A stretch of DNA of 64,000 bases from Uranotaenia lowii (GCF_029784155.1 NC_073691.1:51566490-51630489), one strand, 5' to 3'; shown: positions 1 to 11,743, counted from the stretch's first letter. A program made the numbers and translations. Notes: a model not told the origin generated them from the sequence alone.

Positions 1-2152
1 AACTTAGACTAGCACTTGAGATCACCCACCAAGCCACACTTAACCAGATGACGGACGCGGTGGCCCGCCTGACAGGCTGCTGCGTTGAGACTGGCCCGTT
101 GCTTCGGGAGAATGTGTCTATACACCTGCACGTCCGTTCATGACCCACACATCTCCCTTCCTCTCAGATGAAAAACAATTTCAACATGTATTGTTTCTAC
201 GAAATTGTGTTTAATCATTTAAACATGTTGAAAGTAAATTTCTTTACTATAGCCAATTTGCATCGCTATCCAAACGTAGGAGGCAGTACGATAGAACAGA
301 TGATCTTAAAGATTTAAATATCATAACGCATTTACTCAATTCTGCCAGTGAAAACCAGTTGGCGCTGCGCTTCATACAGTTTGGCTGCGAACTTCGCTCT
401 CCCACTGAAGAGAATACCGACGGACAGGTCCTCATGATTGCACCCACACATATCTGTGGCTTATTGATACGCATATGATCTGGGCCTGGGCCCTGGCAAT
501 GTTACATCACAGTCCACACAAGGGCATCATGTTCCACCACATTCTCTCTTTTCTCGTACGGCCATTAAACAACGCCCCGGTGCGTCTCTCCGAGAAATGT
601 TTTCGGAAGCCAAACAAGGTCTTTTCAGCGTGTGCAAACGTAATAGTAACGTTCTCGCTCTTTGAGAGTTAAGCTCCTGTTTGTGACAGGAATGTAATGG
701 TTTGACAACCAGCGTTGCCGTATTAAGCGTATTTTCAAACATTTACGTTCCATCAATGTTGAGGATCTCAAAACAGAAGTTATTCGATTTTTTCCTAATT
801 TTGTTCTTACTTGCACAAAGTGCTCGCATATTATTTCGACGTGTGCTGTCATATATAGTATATACAACGAAAATCAATATTTTAAGCATTTTCTTAAACC
901 ATAATTCAATACAGTGGATAGTGAACAGTTGATGATCTCAATATGAATCAGCATCTATCTTGTTTTTCAAACGGTCGTTCCATTTGATTTTGGTTGAAGA
1001 AAAAATAAGTCAAACAGTTTGAGTATTCTTGAAATCTTTACTTTAAAGATAAATCTATGCTTTTGACAACCACGACTGCAACGCGAGTTTTGTCTCACCC
1101 GCTCCAATTCTAATTGGGAGAAATCTCACGCATACACGTCACCAGACACACATTTCGTACGTATGGCAGCCCCGTACGGCTCTTTCACATAGCTTATTTT
1201 TCCCAAACCCAGTTGTGCACCAGGCTTGCCAGATGGTTTTTTTTTCAATATCTTCCAAGTCATAATTTATGTCTATTATCACCAACTTGCATGTACCTTA
1301 TTAAAATATCTGCTAAATAATGATCTAACAGTAGAGAAACTCTCACAACGCACGGTAAATCATCAATGCAGGCATAAAAAACTAATTGGAAATCGTTAAC
1401 ATGCGATGGATATCTTATCAGAGATTTCCTTGGGTTTTCAATAGCAGTTTAATTCAAATCTTCTTTTCAAGCTCTATTAGCTACCTTTTTCCCACTTTAC
1501 TGTTAATTAAGTTGTATTTCAATGTTTTCCTTTATAAACTGTTATTTCTCTAAGTTGCTGATACCTAAAATTTATATATACTAGTTATATTTTCTTTCCA
1601 CTATGTTTTTGTGTGGCCCTTTATAAATTCATGACCTCCTTTCAACTCGCGTTTTGCTATGACAACTGTTCTCCCAAAGTAATGTTACGAGATCTCATGC
1701 AACTATTAAGCAATTCGCCTATTTTTCATAACAGTTGTTCTCATTTGTTGTCCATACTCTCAATTCGCAAGTATCAGCATGTCTTATAACTCGGTCATTC
1801 TTTCTTCACAGTATTCTTCTCATCAAGTAGTTCATCTAAAGGGTGCGTATATGCCTGTCTTCGAAATTCGCTATTGTTTTCTTCTAAACTAAACTGGTGT
1901 TATCTTGATTCCTGCTGCCCTCAAAAATCGCCATTTTTTCTTTATTATTTTCCTTACAACAAGTATCCTCTTCCCTCGCAGTTTTTTTGCCTTCCGCTCA
2001 ACACGCAAGAAATCGGCTGTCTTCCTAACTCGAGATCTTTTCTCATCAGCATTAGTACTTGGCTCTCTGTTCTTTTTTGTGCTTGCTATTATTTAATTGT
2101 CCATACAACTGGGTATTTCTTTTCTCCCAACAACTGTCACTGTTCTTCTTTG

Positions 2153-2740
2153 CGGTCCTTCCAACTGACAAAGGTAAGGCTGTCCACAACTCGTCTTTTT
2201 CCTAATAGCTGTCTTCTCAACTCGTTATTCTTTTTTTTTTTTGCAGTCCTCTCAACACGCGAAGGTAAAGCTGTCCAAAAATTCATATTTTCCTAACAGA
2301 AGTCTTCTCCACTCGCCATTTTTCTTTGCGGTCCTCCCAACTCGCAAAGGAAAAGGCTGTCCTCTCAACACGCCTTTTTCCCAACAGCTGTCCCCTCAAC
2401 TCGCTGTTCTTCTTTGCGGTCCTCCCAACTAGCAAAGGAAAAGGCTGTCCTCTCAACACGCCTTTTTCCCAACAGCTGTCCTCTCAACTCGCTGTTCATC
2501 TTTGCGGTCCTCCCAACTCGCAAAGGAAAAGGCTGTCCTCTCAACACGCCTTTTTCCCAACAGCTGTCCTCTCAACTCGCTGTTCATCTTTGCGGTCCTC
2601 CCAACTCGCAAAGGAAAAGGCTGTCCTCTCAACACGCCTTTTTCCCAACAGCTGTCCTCTCAACTCGCTGTTCTTCTTTGCGGTCCTCCCAACTCGCAAA
2701 GGAAAAGGCTGTCCTCACAACACGCCTTTTTCGTCAATCA
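2153..2740. repeat. 88-bp minisatellite inside the LTR element leader
   Basis: Five good copies start at 2328, 2416, 2504, 2592 and 2680, each beginning GCGGTCCTCCCAACTCGC; two degenerate copies lie to the left (about 2153 and 2243). Each 88-bp unit holds three related 18-mers of the form GCKGTCCTCYCAACWCGC spaced about 28-31 bp, so the underlying period is about 29 bp. The array keeps frames open on both strands, which explains the repetitive small ORFs here; I do not regard them as genes. Relative to the minus-strand element it lies about 230 bp downstream of the primer-binding site. Confidence 0.9.
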
Positions 2741-2985
2741 AAAAAAAATAATATAATTTTTTTATCTTACAAATTTGGTGCATATTTTCAAAATGTGACT
2801 CCGGCAACACTGCTCTTATTCGCTCTCTATCCAAACTTCACTCGATTCTCGCTCTGATGGGTGATCTCTGAAGAAGGTAACTTTTTGTGTTTAGAAACAA
2901 AATCTTTCACTTTAAAAACATGCAACATACTTTTTCACTGATATGACTTACTTAAAACACAAAAAGTCCTGTCACGGTCGCCAAA

Positions 2986-3141
2986 TGTGCAACTTAGACT
3001 AGCACTTGAGATCACCCACCAAGCCACACTTAACCAGATGACGGACGCGGTGGCCCGCCTGACAGGCTGCTGCGTTGAGACTGGCCCGTTGCTTCGGGAG
3101 AATGTGTCTATACACCTGCACGTCCGTTCATGACCCACACA
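2986..3141 (-). repeat. LTR (5' LTR of the minus-strand element), 156 bp
   Basis: It begins TGTGCAACTTAG and ends GACCCACACA on the plus strand. The terminal TGTG/CACA inverted repeat and the adjacent primer-binding site define its limits. The partner LTR at 1-151 is identical over all visible bases. Confidence 0.85.
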
Positions 3142-4364
3142 ACTAGAATTTCGACTTCCTGAAATTAAATAAAACATTTTAAAAGAAAATCATAAATACA
3201 TATGTCAGAAAATATTTTACCAATTTTTGTTCCCAACGGGAGTACTTGTTTGATTGCCCTCGGAGTCTTCTTGGCAGGGAAACATGATTTTGTTGCGGTC
3301 TTTAAGGCATGCGGTCTTTAAGGTGGTTAAAGCACCAGGAGATATTTTACTTCCGATTCGATGGAATTGTCGGAATGAGAATTCATCCTTTTCCGCAAGG
3401 CATCGAAACCTTGAAAGTATCCGGAGTGGTAGTCCTATTTAAATGGTTCTGCTCTGCCGACATTCAGTTGAATTTTTGAAGGGTGGCATCAGGGTGACGG
3501 CAAACAAATCTATCACGTCGAATTTTCGCATTTCGGTATCCAGCTGCTCTTCCGGAAGTTATCCTGATTTGCCATCCTGAAATGGCATAATTATGCTTAA
3601 GCAATACCGGAACTGCTGACGATCCACATATTGAAAAGAATACAAACCTCATGGCTTCTCTGGCCTGCCAGTGGTAGCCCGCTGTAGGATGTAGGGCATT
3701 TTTAAGATCCTAAACAGGATGGCCATAGTACCTGATAACTGACTATGAGAGGAAGAATGGTATTAAAGATTGGTCATAAGTTTCCTACAAATAAATTTGT
3801 TGTCGAACTCAAGGATAATATTAGCAATGAATTACCTTCCAGCAGCAGGTGTGCTATGTTATTTGATCCTAAAATTGAAATACTTTTAACCCTTCCGGTG
3901 AAATCCATCCGAAATCGGATAAAAAACTTCCGAACAACGCGTACAGCTTGCCATTATACAATGTTTTTTTTCGATTGAGGTTAAATTTTCATTCTTTTTT
4001 TGGTAAATAACCGAAAAGTTGGAATATGGTTAAAATTGTAACATGAAATATTTATGAAAAATAACCATATTGGCAGTTCTGCAGAAAAAACTAAAAAATG
4101 GTTATTTTTCATTCGCAAATGGTTAAACAAAAATGAGCGTGTATAAATCAAACCTTTTTTACTGCTTTGTACTAAAAATCTCTCCAATGCTTGGAAGCTT
4201 CAGATAGGGTGCCGAGACGGGTGTCAAACTCAAACAAAACAACCGACTTTTTCGAAAAATCCGATACACCGCTGCTGCGCTACCGACCGAATATCATCCA
4301 TTTATTATTGACTGAAAATCTTCATGTTTTTTCCTGTTCTAGAGATTTAATCAACGTCTGAGAG
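3142..4364. other. Intergenic DNA and putative 5' non-coding exon of the kinase gene
   Basis: I see no coding sequence with family support. There is a short direct repeat of GCGGTCTTTAAGG near 3296-3322, and a perfect 15-bp inverted repeat (ATGAAAAATAACCAT at 4054-4068, complement at 4098-4112). The last part probably contains the kinase transcription start and first exon, because a good 5' splice site (GAGAG|GTAAGT) sits at 4364/4365. Confidence 0.4.
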
Positions 4365-4422
4365 GTAAGTAAAATTCTTAATTTTTTCGTTCCCAAGCGT
4401 AAAATTTTTGTTTGGTGCAGAT

Positions 4423-6390
4423 ATGCCACCGAAGAAGCTCGTTGCCGGTGCCGGTGGGCGAAAAAAAGCCGCCAACGGATACCAGATGCCGGAACCGGTA
4501 CCCCGGGGAACGGTTCTCACCGATATGGCCAAACGGCAGTGGCGCATTGGCCCTTCGATTGGCAGCGGCGGATTTGGAGAGATTTACAGTGCCTGCGAGG
4601 ACAGCTCCTCGTCGTCGAAAAAGTCCGACGACTATCCGTATGTGGTTAAAATTGTAAGTTAGATAACTGATTCACAAAGTTCGGTTGCTAATTCGTTTTA
4701 AAATTTCTCTTAGGAACCCCACGGCAATGGACCGTTGTTTGTGGAGATGCACTTCTACATGCGTAACGCCAAACAGGACGATATAGAAAAGTTCAAGAAA
4801 TCTCGGGGTCTCAAACATCTCGGGATGCCACATTTTGTTGGCAATGGCTCTCACGAGCTGAACAATCTCAAACATCGGTTCCTGGTGATGCCCCGATATA
4901 GCGTAGATCTGTGGGGAATCTTTCTTAAAAACGAAAAACGTTTCCCGCTGCACACGGTCTACCGGATCGGGTTGCAAATGTTGGATGTATTGGAGTACAT
5001 TCATGAGTGCACATACGTGCATGCGGATCTAAAAGGGGCAAACATTCTTTTGGGTTTTGGAAAGGGCTCTAGCAAGCAGCAACTGTTTTTGGTAGATTTC
5101 GGTCTCGCCAGCCATTACACTACCAAGGATTTCAAACCGGATCCAAAAAAGATGCACAATGGAACGATTGAGTACACTTCGAGGGATGCCCACCATGGAG
5201 TTCCAACCATGCGTGGTGATATGGAAATTTTGGCTTACAATGTAGTTCAATGGACTGGAACATTGCTGCCATGGGAGGCCGAAAAGTTGCTGGCCAGCCC
5301 TGTCAAAGTTCAAGAATCTAAGGAACGGCACATGAAAGATGTCTCTGGGTTTATGAAATATTGTTTCAAAAAAGATATTCCCAAACCCATTCACGAGTTT
5401 GTGAAATACGTAGCAGCATTGAAGTACGACGAGAAACCGGATTACAATAAATGCCGCAAAATGTTTGAAAGCGGTCTGAAAGATTTGGGGAAGACCAATT
5501 CTGGCGATTTGGAGTTTGAATTAAAATCTTCAGCTGTCTCTTCTGCCGGAAGCTCTAAAAAGAAGGTGGTCGAAGCGGATTCAACGGAGTCCTCTGGTCC
5601 AATTGCTAAACCCAGAGGCAGACCAAGGAAAGTAATTAGCACTTCACCCGATTCAACTTCACCGGATCCCATTCCAACCAAAAGCAAACTGGAAACACCT
5701 TCCAAACGTAAACCAGATATAGCGTCCAAACGGAAACCAGAAACACCTGCCAAACCAATCGAAAAGAGAAGGAAATCCTCCCCGGATCCGGATACTCCGT
5801 TACCACAAATAAGCAGCCGCGATACTTCAACGCCTGCATCCGAAGTCGTTTCAAATAAACTCTCTGCCTTGGAACCTTCCGGCTCAATCCGACTGAACAC
5901 AAAAGCTAGCGACACGCCAACCAAATCCAGTAACAAAGTCAAAAAGACATACGCTTTCAACTTTGAGCTGGACGTCAGCATCGATGCTGATGTAATTGTA
6001 AACGTACGAAGAAAAAAGAAAGCTCCCGCTTCCCCAAAACCAACGCCCACGTCATCCCCGGCCCCATCTCAACGAACACGCAAATCCCCATCCCCGATAT
6101 CCCCCTCACCCGTAGAATCCAAACGTCCACGCCGACAAAACTCAGTTCGCAATTACAGCAACGAGGAAAATTCCATAATCTCCCTGAACACCACCGAAGG
6201 ATCGATCGCTCCGGATGACGATACGGTTCCAAACAGCGATCCCAACACACCGGAACCCAGATACCAGGCTTCCCGATCTATAATCCAAAAAACACCGCAG
6301 CGCACCGTAGGTGCCCCCTTGGTGCGGTCAAATGCTCGGGCGGCGATCACCCGTCCCGGTGTGTACAAAGGAAAATCCGCAAAATCGTAG
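4423..6390 (+). CDS. ball: VRK-family serine/threonine kinase (ballchen/NHK-1 type), two coding exons
   Basis: Coding exons are 4423-4653 and 4714-6390, split by a 60-bp intron (ATT|GTAAGT, CTTAG|GAA) in phase 0, giving 635 residues; Drosophila ball is about 600. ATG at 4423 is chosen because a probable 5' UTR intron (4365-4420) ends in GTGCAG two bases upstream. The glycine loop GSGGFG is at residues 47-52, VVK at 74-76 supplies the ATP lysine, HADLKGANIL carries catalytic Asp182 and DFG starts at 205. HADLKGANIL and the preceding long insert are VRK signatures within the CK1 superfamily. The last ~270 residues are a basic, Ser/Pro/Lys-rich tail with repeated KRKPE/SKRKP stretches, probably disordered and nuclear. 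By family, VRK/NHK-1 kinases are chromatin-associated, phosphorylating BAF and histone H2A during meiosis and mitosis. The frame looks intact. Family assignment is firm; paralogue choice is inferred from there being one insect VRK of this form. Confidence 0.93.
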
Positions 6391-6608
6391 AACGCCAGCT
6401 CACGCATTCCACCGACCACGGGGTACTCACGGACCGACAGCGGAACTGTGTATATGTTTGTAAGCCTCGTGTCTATTAACGCCATTATTGTTCACTTAAC
6501 AAAAATACACAATTGTTTCATTGCATCTTTTACCTATATACTACGGTCATTTGAATTGTTTCTAATACGTTAAAATAAGTGTTAGTTGCTAATTTTCTAT
6601 ACGCTCTC

Positions 6609-6614
6609 AATAAA
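6609..6614 (+). terminator. Candidate polyadenylation signal AATAAA for the kinase gene
   Basis: AATAAA occurs 219 bp after the stop codon, and a second AATAAA lies at 6703-6708. Either would give a short 3' UTR. No transcript evidence is available here. Confidence 0.45.
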
Positions 6615-6714
6615 TCCATTGCGGCAACTGTGCCAAGTATTAGAGACTCGTTATCTATGAGTTGATGACTTTTCGAAAGAATTATGAACGATAGAAAAGA
6701 AAAATAAAGTTGAC

Positions 6715-7289
6715 TATATAGAACAGTATCTTTTTTTTTGGTTGTGTAGGCATTTGCTAGTTAATAGGACTTTGTAGGAAAGGTTTTACGTTGAAAAATA
6801 TAAATATTTCTAATAAAACATCAGTTTCTTTGTTAAACTATTGAAAATTCTAACTCTATATTAATATTTCTTTTTTCTTACAATCTTCTTTTCAACATCT
6901 CAGATTTTGGTTTCATGACGACAAGCTCTGTAGAACGAGAAAAGTAATCCGGCAAGGAATTACCTCAGAGAAGACAATTTCATCGGTAAGTCTTTCCATG
7001 ATTTTCTGATTAAAATGACTTTCGCTATGTAATAAATAATAGAAAATTTCAATTCAACATTTTCGCTATAATCAAAATCGTTTGATATTTTTCCTAACTA
7101 AGGTTTTTTTGCACAGTTTCAAAACCGATGCTAGTTGCAAAAAGTTGTGTTAAAAAAGCTTATTCTGAAGTCCACTTATAGTTTTGGAATTGCGATCAGC
7201 TTTCAAACTTGGGACAATTGTACATGAAAGCTGAGACCTGAATCCTGCAACCTGTGATCTGAGATCTAAAATCTGTGACCTGAAATCTA
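6715..7289. other. Intergenic; AT-rich with degenerate simple repeat
   Basis: No gene seen. Bases 7220-7289 form a loose tandem of 'gacctgaaatct' type 11-13-mers, continued at 8494-8520 beyond the transposon. This shows the transposon at 7290-8491 landed in an older simple repeat. Confidence 0.4.
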
Positions 7290-8491
7290 CACAGTAAGGG
7301 GGAATTCACGAACCCGATAAAGTGGAGCTCGTTCAATTCGGTATTTTTGTTTATAATGACCGGTATTACTGATTATGGCGGGTATTATTCGGTAAAAAAA
7401 CAACGAAATACCGGTAATATTTTCCGAAAAACTGTAAATAGTTTATCGATTTGCCATTTATATTATCGAGTGCTTGGTGTTTTTTTTACCGAAATATGTG
7501 AAGTATTTTCGAACGCTCGGTAATTTTTATCGTGAACGTACGTTCAGCTTTTACCGACCATTCGGTCATTTCTACCGAACAAATTGTGAATTATAGGGAA
7601 AAAAACGTAGATAAATCACGTAGTCGTATTTAGGGATTTTTATTCCGATTTTTAAAAACAGGAAACCACTAAAATTGCGGTAAGCTACTACTAAAATAAT
7701 GAAACTGTATAGATTTAATACAGTGAGCGAAATAAGAATAGCACCACTATGTGTTTTGCTTGTTAAGTGTGGTTTTCTGAACAAAATCAAAGTTTTTGAT
7801 TTCCACCCTATTTTTTTCTTATTCAAAATTAATCCCGAATGTCTGTTTCATCATTTCACGTCATTTTAATGAAGAAGGTAAGAAGTTTGATAAAGAATTA
7901 CAGCTCAAATATCAAATTCCTTAACGCTAGAGGAGCATCTCTTAAAACCCCCTTTTAAAACCTTTGAAAACCTTTGGAATTCTGGAAAACTCTTTAAAAT
8001 GCAGTTATCTATTCAAATAATTCGTAGAAGCATTATTATTCACTTTTACACAGTAAATTTTGAAAAATAATATTGTTTTTGTTGAAAAACTCAAGTGGTG
8101 CTATTCTTATTTCGCTCCCCTTTTTTCACATTTTTGGTCCTCAACGCCAATTGCTACGTCCAAAAAAAGTAAACTTATGCTTGATTTATCCGTTAAGCAA
8201 TTCAGAACAAACTGTGAAAGAAAATTTTCGTAATTTTCAATCATTCATATTTTAACAAGCAAAACACATAGTGGTGCTATTCTTATTTCGCTCACTGTAT
8301 TATTATTAAGCCGTTTTCGCCAGAAAAGTTACAGTTTGCTCGGTGGTTTTTACCTACGAATTTCGGTGCTTCAATTGCCTATTAACGAAGTTCGGTGAAA
8401 AAAAAACGAATCGGTTGACAAAAATGTCATCTTTACAGAACCTATTCGATAAAATAAAAATTACCAAACGTGAGGATTCCCGGTTACTGTC
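7290..8491. mobile_element. TA-flanked MITE with imperfect terminal inverted repeats (host of a nested MITE)
   Basis: The left end CACAGTAAGGGGGAATTCACG pairs with the complement of the right end (GACAGTAACCGGGAATCCTCACG form, about 18 of 21 aligned). Both ends abut a TA dinucleotide (7288-7289 and 8492-8493), as expected for Tc1/mariner-type insertion. No transposase frame remains. Subterminal blocks rich in TCGGTA/TACCGA are partly inverted between the two sides. Removing the inner element at 7721-8297 leaves a MITE of about 620 bp. Confidence 0.55.
7721..8297. mobile_element. Mariner/Tc1-type MITE with 46-bp perfect TIRs, nested
   Basis: Bases 7721-7766 and 8252-8297 are exact reverse complements, beginning CAGTGAGCGAAATAAGAATA. 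TA duplications at 7719-7720 and 8298-8299 mark the insertion. A third, internal copy of the same motif (GTGGTGCTATTCTTATTTCGCTC, about 8095-8117) suggests an internal deletion or fusion of two copies. There is no transposase frame, so movement would need an autonomous relative. Confidence 0.85.
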
Positions 8492-9165
8492 TAAGATCCG
8501 AGACCTGATAGAAAACTAACATGTAACACGTAAGTTTCACGACCATGAAAAATGAGAAATGATATTTGAGAAGAGAGAAAGAAAACGAGAGACGAAAGAC
8601 TTGAGAAGTGAAACGTGAGAAATAAGACGTGAGAGGAGAGAAGTGAAAAGTTAAAAGTGAGAAGTGAAATGTGAGGAATGAGCAAAGTTGCCAACTGTTC
8701 TTTAAAAAAAGACTAAACACGAAGTCTGGAAACCTGAAAAATTCCTGAGAAGTCCAAAAACTCTTGAAGATCCAGACAAAATGAAAGGTTGACATCACTG
8801 GATGTTGGACGTAAGACACGATACATGACACGACATAAATGAAACGTGAGATCGGCCTGATCATGTCTTACTTTTCATGTCTCATACTCATGTGTTCTCT
8901 ATGTTAACCCTCATCCGCCACAGAAATTTTTACCCGTTACTCAGTCCCTGGAGTGTCAATTTGACACTCCTGGCTAAAACCAATATATCTCTCTTGTTTC
9001 CCAACCGATTTTTACAAAATTTATAGTTTTGGAAACCTCGTAATGTAACTGAAATATAATTTTCGGACATTTCACATACAACACTTCTGTTTTCCGTTAT
9101 TTAAAGTCTAAGAAAAAAAAACGAAAAACATGCTTCAGTAATAAGACTGCTGACCAGCTACCCCA
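8492..9165. other. Purine-rich degenerate simple repeat and spacer
   Basis: Bases 8500-8700 are runs of 'gagaagtgaaa/acgtgagaaataag' words, a decayed microsatellite whose complement gives spurious Phe/Ser-rich frames. At 8950-8970 there is a near-perfect palindrome, GGAGTGTCAATTTGACACTCC (10-bp arms around one base). No gene seen. Confidence 0.45.
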
Positions 9166-10236
9166 ATGTTGAATCATCCCCAGTTGAGACTGGTACAGAT
9201 CATCAAAGATCTAGCGAGGTGGCCCTCTGTAACCATTGTTACGAAATTGCGTCCGAACAAGCTGTGCGTTGCTGTGGCTTACTGGAAAGCCGCAAATGAG
9301 ATTGTGGCCAGCAAATTTATTAACCTAAAATATCACGTTCCCTTCAGCCTTCCAGTCGTCGCTATGCAAAAACCACCAACAGTAGAGAAAGATAAACCAG
9401 TCCCTCCTGGATTCCGAATGAGTTTTACACCTCAGAATAAATCCGAAGTAACGGGAATATCTAATAGCTTCAATCCCAACGTAGTTTCACCTGAATCAAC
9501 TTCCCAATCGGGACTTTTAAAATTGTCGGTTATCTTGGATGGAGTTTTCACGTTCTTCAACGTATCAGAATCAATCAGAGGCATTGTACTCTCAATGCTT
9601 CCTATTGTGAAGACATTTTCAAAGCAATTGATGCAAACTTGGCCCCTCATTTCAGTGTTTATCTCGCTCGATGGCTAATTTACGCCGAGAGGTCGGAGAT
9701 ATCACTGTGTTACAGTGGAATTGTCGTAGTATTATTCCTAAACTGGATCCGTTCAAATTTCTTCTTCATGAAACTAGTTGCGATATTTTTGCCCTTTCTG
9801 AAACATGGATTTCTTCTGAATCAAACATCTCCTTCTACAATTTTAACATTATCCGTCTGGATCGCAACGATTCTTATGGAGGGGTGCTTTTGGGGATCAA
9901 TAAGCGGCACTCTTTTTATAGAATCCACCTCCCTTTATCAGGAGGAATTGAAGCTGTTGCATGTCATATAACTATAAGAGGTAAGGACTTATGCGTTGTC
10001 ACTTTGGACTGGCCTCATAGAGTTGCAGTGGACCGAAGTCACCTAGAGGACCTGTGCTCAGTGCTTCCTGAGCCAAGGTTGATTCTGGGTGACTTCAATT
10101 CACATGGAACTGTCTACTTGAGCAAAATCTTCAAACTAGATTTATGTCTATATACCATCTCCTCATGTCAATGCAGGTAAACCCTTCTTCGTATTCTCCT
10201 ACTCGTGTTTGTAGCCCAGACTATGACCATTTTTCT
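9166..10236 (+). pseudogene. 5' part of a degenerate I-like non-LTR element: ORF1 end and endonuclease
   Basis: The frame at 9166-9678 resembles the C-terminal part of an ORF1/gag protein. It overlaps a second frame starting at 9671, which begins an apurinic endonuclease domain: VLQWNCRSI, then LSETWIS, then SYGGVLLGI, and LILGDFNSHGT at about residues 136-146. These are the standard EN blocks of I-superfamily elements. The domain breaks off near 10160-10236, and the whole RT domain that should follow is missing. The matching RNase H end of an I-like element resumes at 11776, so this is one internally deleted copy interrupted by the R1 fragment, or two neighbouring fragments. ORF1 assignment is weaker than EN. 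Confidence 0.7.
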
Positions 10237-10283
10237 GTATTTGACATGCGCACCATCGCTTAAGTGGTGCGCATGTCAAATAC
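10237..10283. repeat. Perfect 19-bp hairpin at the I-like/R1 junction
   Basis: GTATTTGACATGCGCACCA at 10237-10255 is followed by nine bases and then its exact reverse complement at 10265-10283. R1 homology begins at once after the second arm, so this is the 5' junction of the R1 insertion, probably a fold-back made during integration. Confidence 0.85.
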
Positions 10284-11743
10284 TGTTGCGAAAGTGCATC
10301 GAAAGTCATAGATTCATTGGCCTGGATTATGCCAAACTGCCATGGTCCAAAGAGTAGCAAGAGACGTCTCCTTGCGAGCGTAGCACTGTCGAAACTACGA
10401 TACGGAGGAGCGGCCTGGAGCTCCGCGATAGAGGTAGACCGCAACAGATCCAAATTACGGAGCACACATCGGTTGATAGCCATGCGAGTTTCCTGTGCGT
10501 ACAGGACCATATCAGCAGATGCAGCTTTTGTCATCGCGGGCATGGTTCCCATCGACATAACTCTGGCGGAGGATATGGAATGTTACAAAACAAGAGCTGT
10601 TAGAGGAGTGCGTAATATTCAACGAGCAGCGTCAATGCTCAAGTGGCAGGAGCAATGGGATGCATCGAACAACGCAAGATGGACGCATAGGCTAATCCCG
10701 AGACTTTCAGACTGGGTAAATCGGAAGTATGGAGAGGTCAACTTCTACCTGACGCAGTTCCTTTCGGGTCATGGGTGCTTTAAGCAATACCTTCATCGGT
10801 TTAAGCTTATCAGCTCGCCTTATTGCCCGGAATGCGTAGAGATGGAGGAATCGGCAGAACATGCTATCTTTGTCTGCCCCAGGTTCAATTCAAGGCGTCA
10901 ACAACTTCAAAATTTGAACGCTGAAAACATAGTGAGTGAAATGTGTCGCGACGAACAGTCATGGCGTGCTATAGTCGACGAAATCTCGCAAATCTTGCGC
11001 GATCTGATAAGGATCAGGAAAGATGATGGACGGAGAGAGCGAGATAGTCAACTAAATTTGACAAGCTAATGAAAGGTCTTGGGCCTCGTATGACACTTCA
11101 ATTCAAAAGCAACGCGATCTTAGGGCGCGGTATAACCCTAATCTGGACTCATACGTGTGGTGGGACTTAAAAGGTCTCACGTACTCAGCTACGATCTTTC
11201 CTGCAGCAAAAGGAAGCGGAGATACCATTCGGGGTGGTCGTGTCGGGATTCTAGCTTGGTAGTTTCTCAATCGGCCATGCCTTGGTGGTTAGAAATCCTG
11301 CGGAAGTGGTTGCTGTGACGGGCGCGAGTTACTTTGAAAGCGTTACCTAACCGGCACACGTTTCGAGGTCCCTGGGATAGTGGATGCTGTGACGGGCGTG
11401 AGTTATTATGAAAGCGTTACCTAACCGGCACACGTTTCGGGGTCTTCCGTACCAGTCTGAAGTTGGCGATAGAGGAAAAGGAGAAGGAGAAAAAAGGATA
11501 AAAAGGATAAAGGAGAACGATGATCAAGGAGAAATTGAGGAAAAATTGAGAAAGAGGAAAAGGGTGAGATGTATAAGTGCATGAGCATAGCCTACCCCTT
11601 GATGTAGTATCATAGGGTGAAACCAAGGGGCACATCTGGCACACGAAGCCCAAGGTGGTTTTAGTGGGACAAACCCACACACGGCAGCAAACACCCGGCT
11701 GTAGTGGTTTGAAGTCAAATTTCCATTTTGTAAAAAAAAAAGA
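10284..11743 (+). pseudogene. 5'-truncated R1-clade non-LTR retrotransposon (C-terminal ORF2 and 3' UTR)
   Basis: Frame 10317-11069 (its upstream codons are also open from about 10287) encodes the thumb and C-terminus of an R1-type ORF2: RIMPN-like block as WIMPNCHGPKSSKRRLLASV, then YGGAAW, then a terminal CCHC-like knuckle YCPECVEMEESAEHAIFVCP. It ends with a normal stop at 11069. The RT catalytic core and endonuclease are absent, typical of 5' truncation. A 3' UTR of about 670 bp follows, holding a 66-bp direct repeat and a purine-rich stretch, and ending near an A-rich run at 11731-11743. The same strand and the flanking I-like sequence on both sides support insertion into, or beside, the I-like copy. 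Confidence 0.75.
11305..11444 (+). repeat. Direct repeat, 2 x 66 bp, in the R1 3' UTR
   Basis: Copies at 11305-11370 and 11379-11444 share GTGACGGGCG...GAAAGCGTTACCTAACCGG and CACACGTTTCG with few changes. Such repeats are common in R1-clade 3' UTRs. Confidence 0.8.

Larger units (their letters stand above)
1..3141 (-). mobile_element. Non-autonomous LTR retrotransposon (TRIM/LARD-like), minus strand
   Basis: Bases 1-151 and 2991-3141 are identical by eye; with five more bases (TGTGC) the right copy is a 156-bp LTR at 2986-3141, starting TGTG and ending CACA. On the minus strand the 5' LTR is followed, after two bases, by TGGCGACCGTGACAGGAC (plus 2966-2983), a typical primer-binding site resembling that of tRNA-Arg-primed mdg1/412-type elements. 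A polypurine tract (plus 152-165 read as complement) abuts the other LTR. The internal 2.8 kb has no gag, protease, RT or integrase homology that I recognise; its short open frames look spurious. Identical LTRs imply recent insertion, so it must be mobilised in trans. The left LTR loses its first five bases to the window edge, so the target duplication cannot be checked. Confidence 0.8.

Noticed and set aside
2326..2857. Overlapping plus-strand frames of 84-147 residues and minus-strand frames of 60 residues
   Set aside because: They are open only because the 88-bp minisatellite lacks stops; the proteins are the repeat translated.
5442..6050. 202-residue minus-strand frame opposite the kinase tail
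   Set aside because: It is the antisense of a Ser/Pro/Lys-rich coding exon; no domain and no independent start context.
8484..8864. Phe/Ser-rich minus-strand frame of 126 residues
   Set aside because: It is the complement of a purine-rich degenerate simple repeat.
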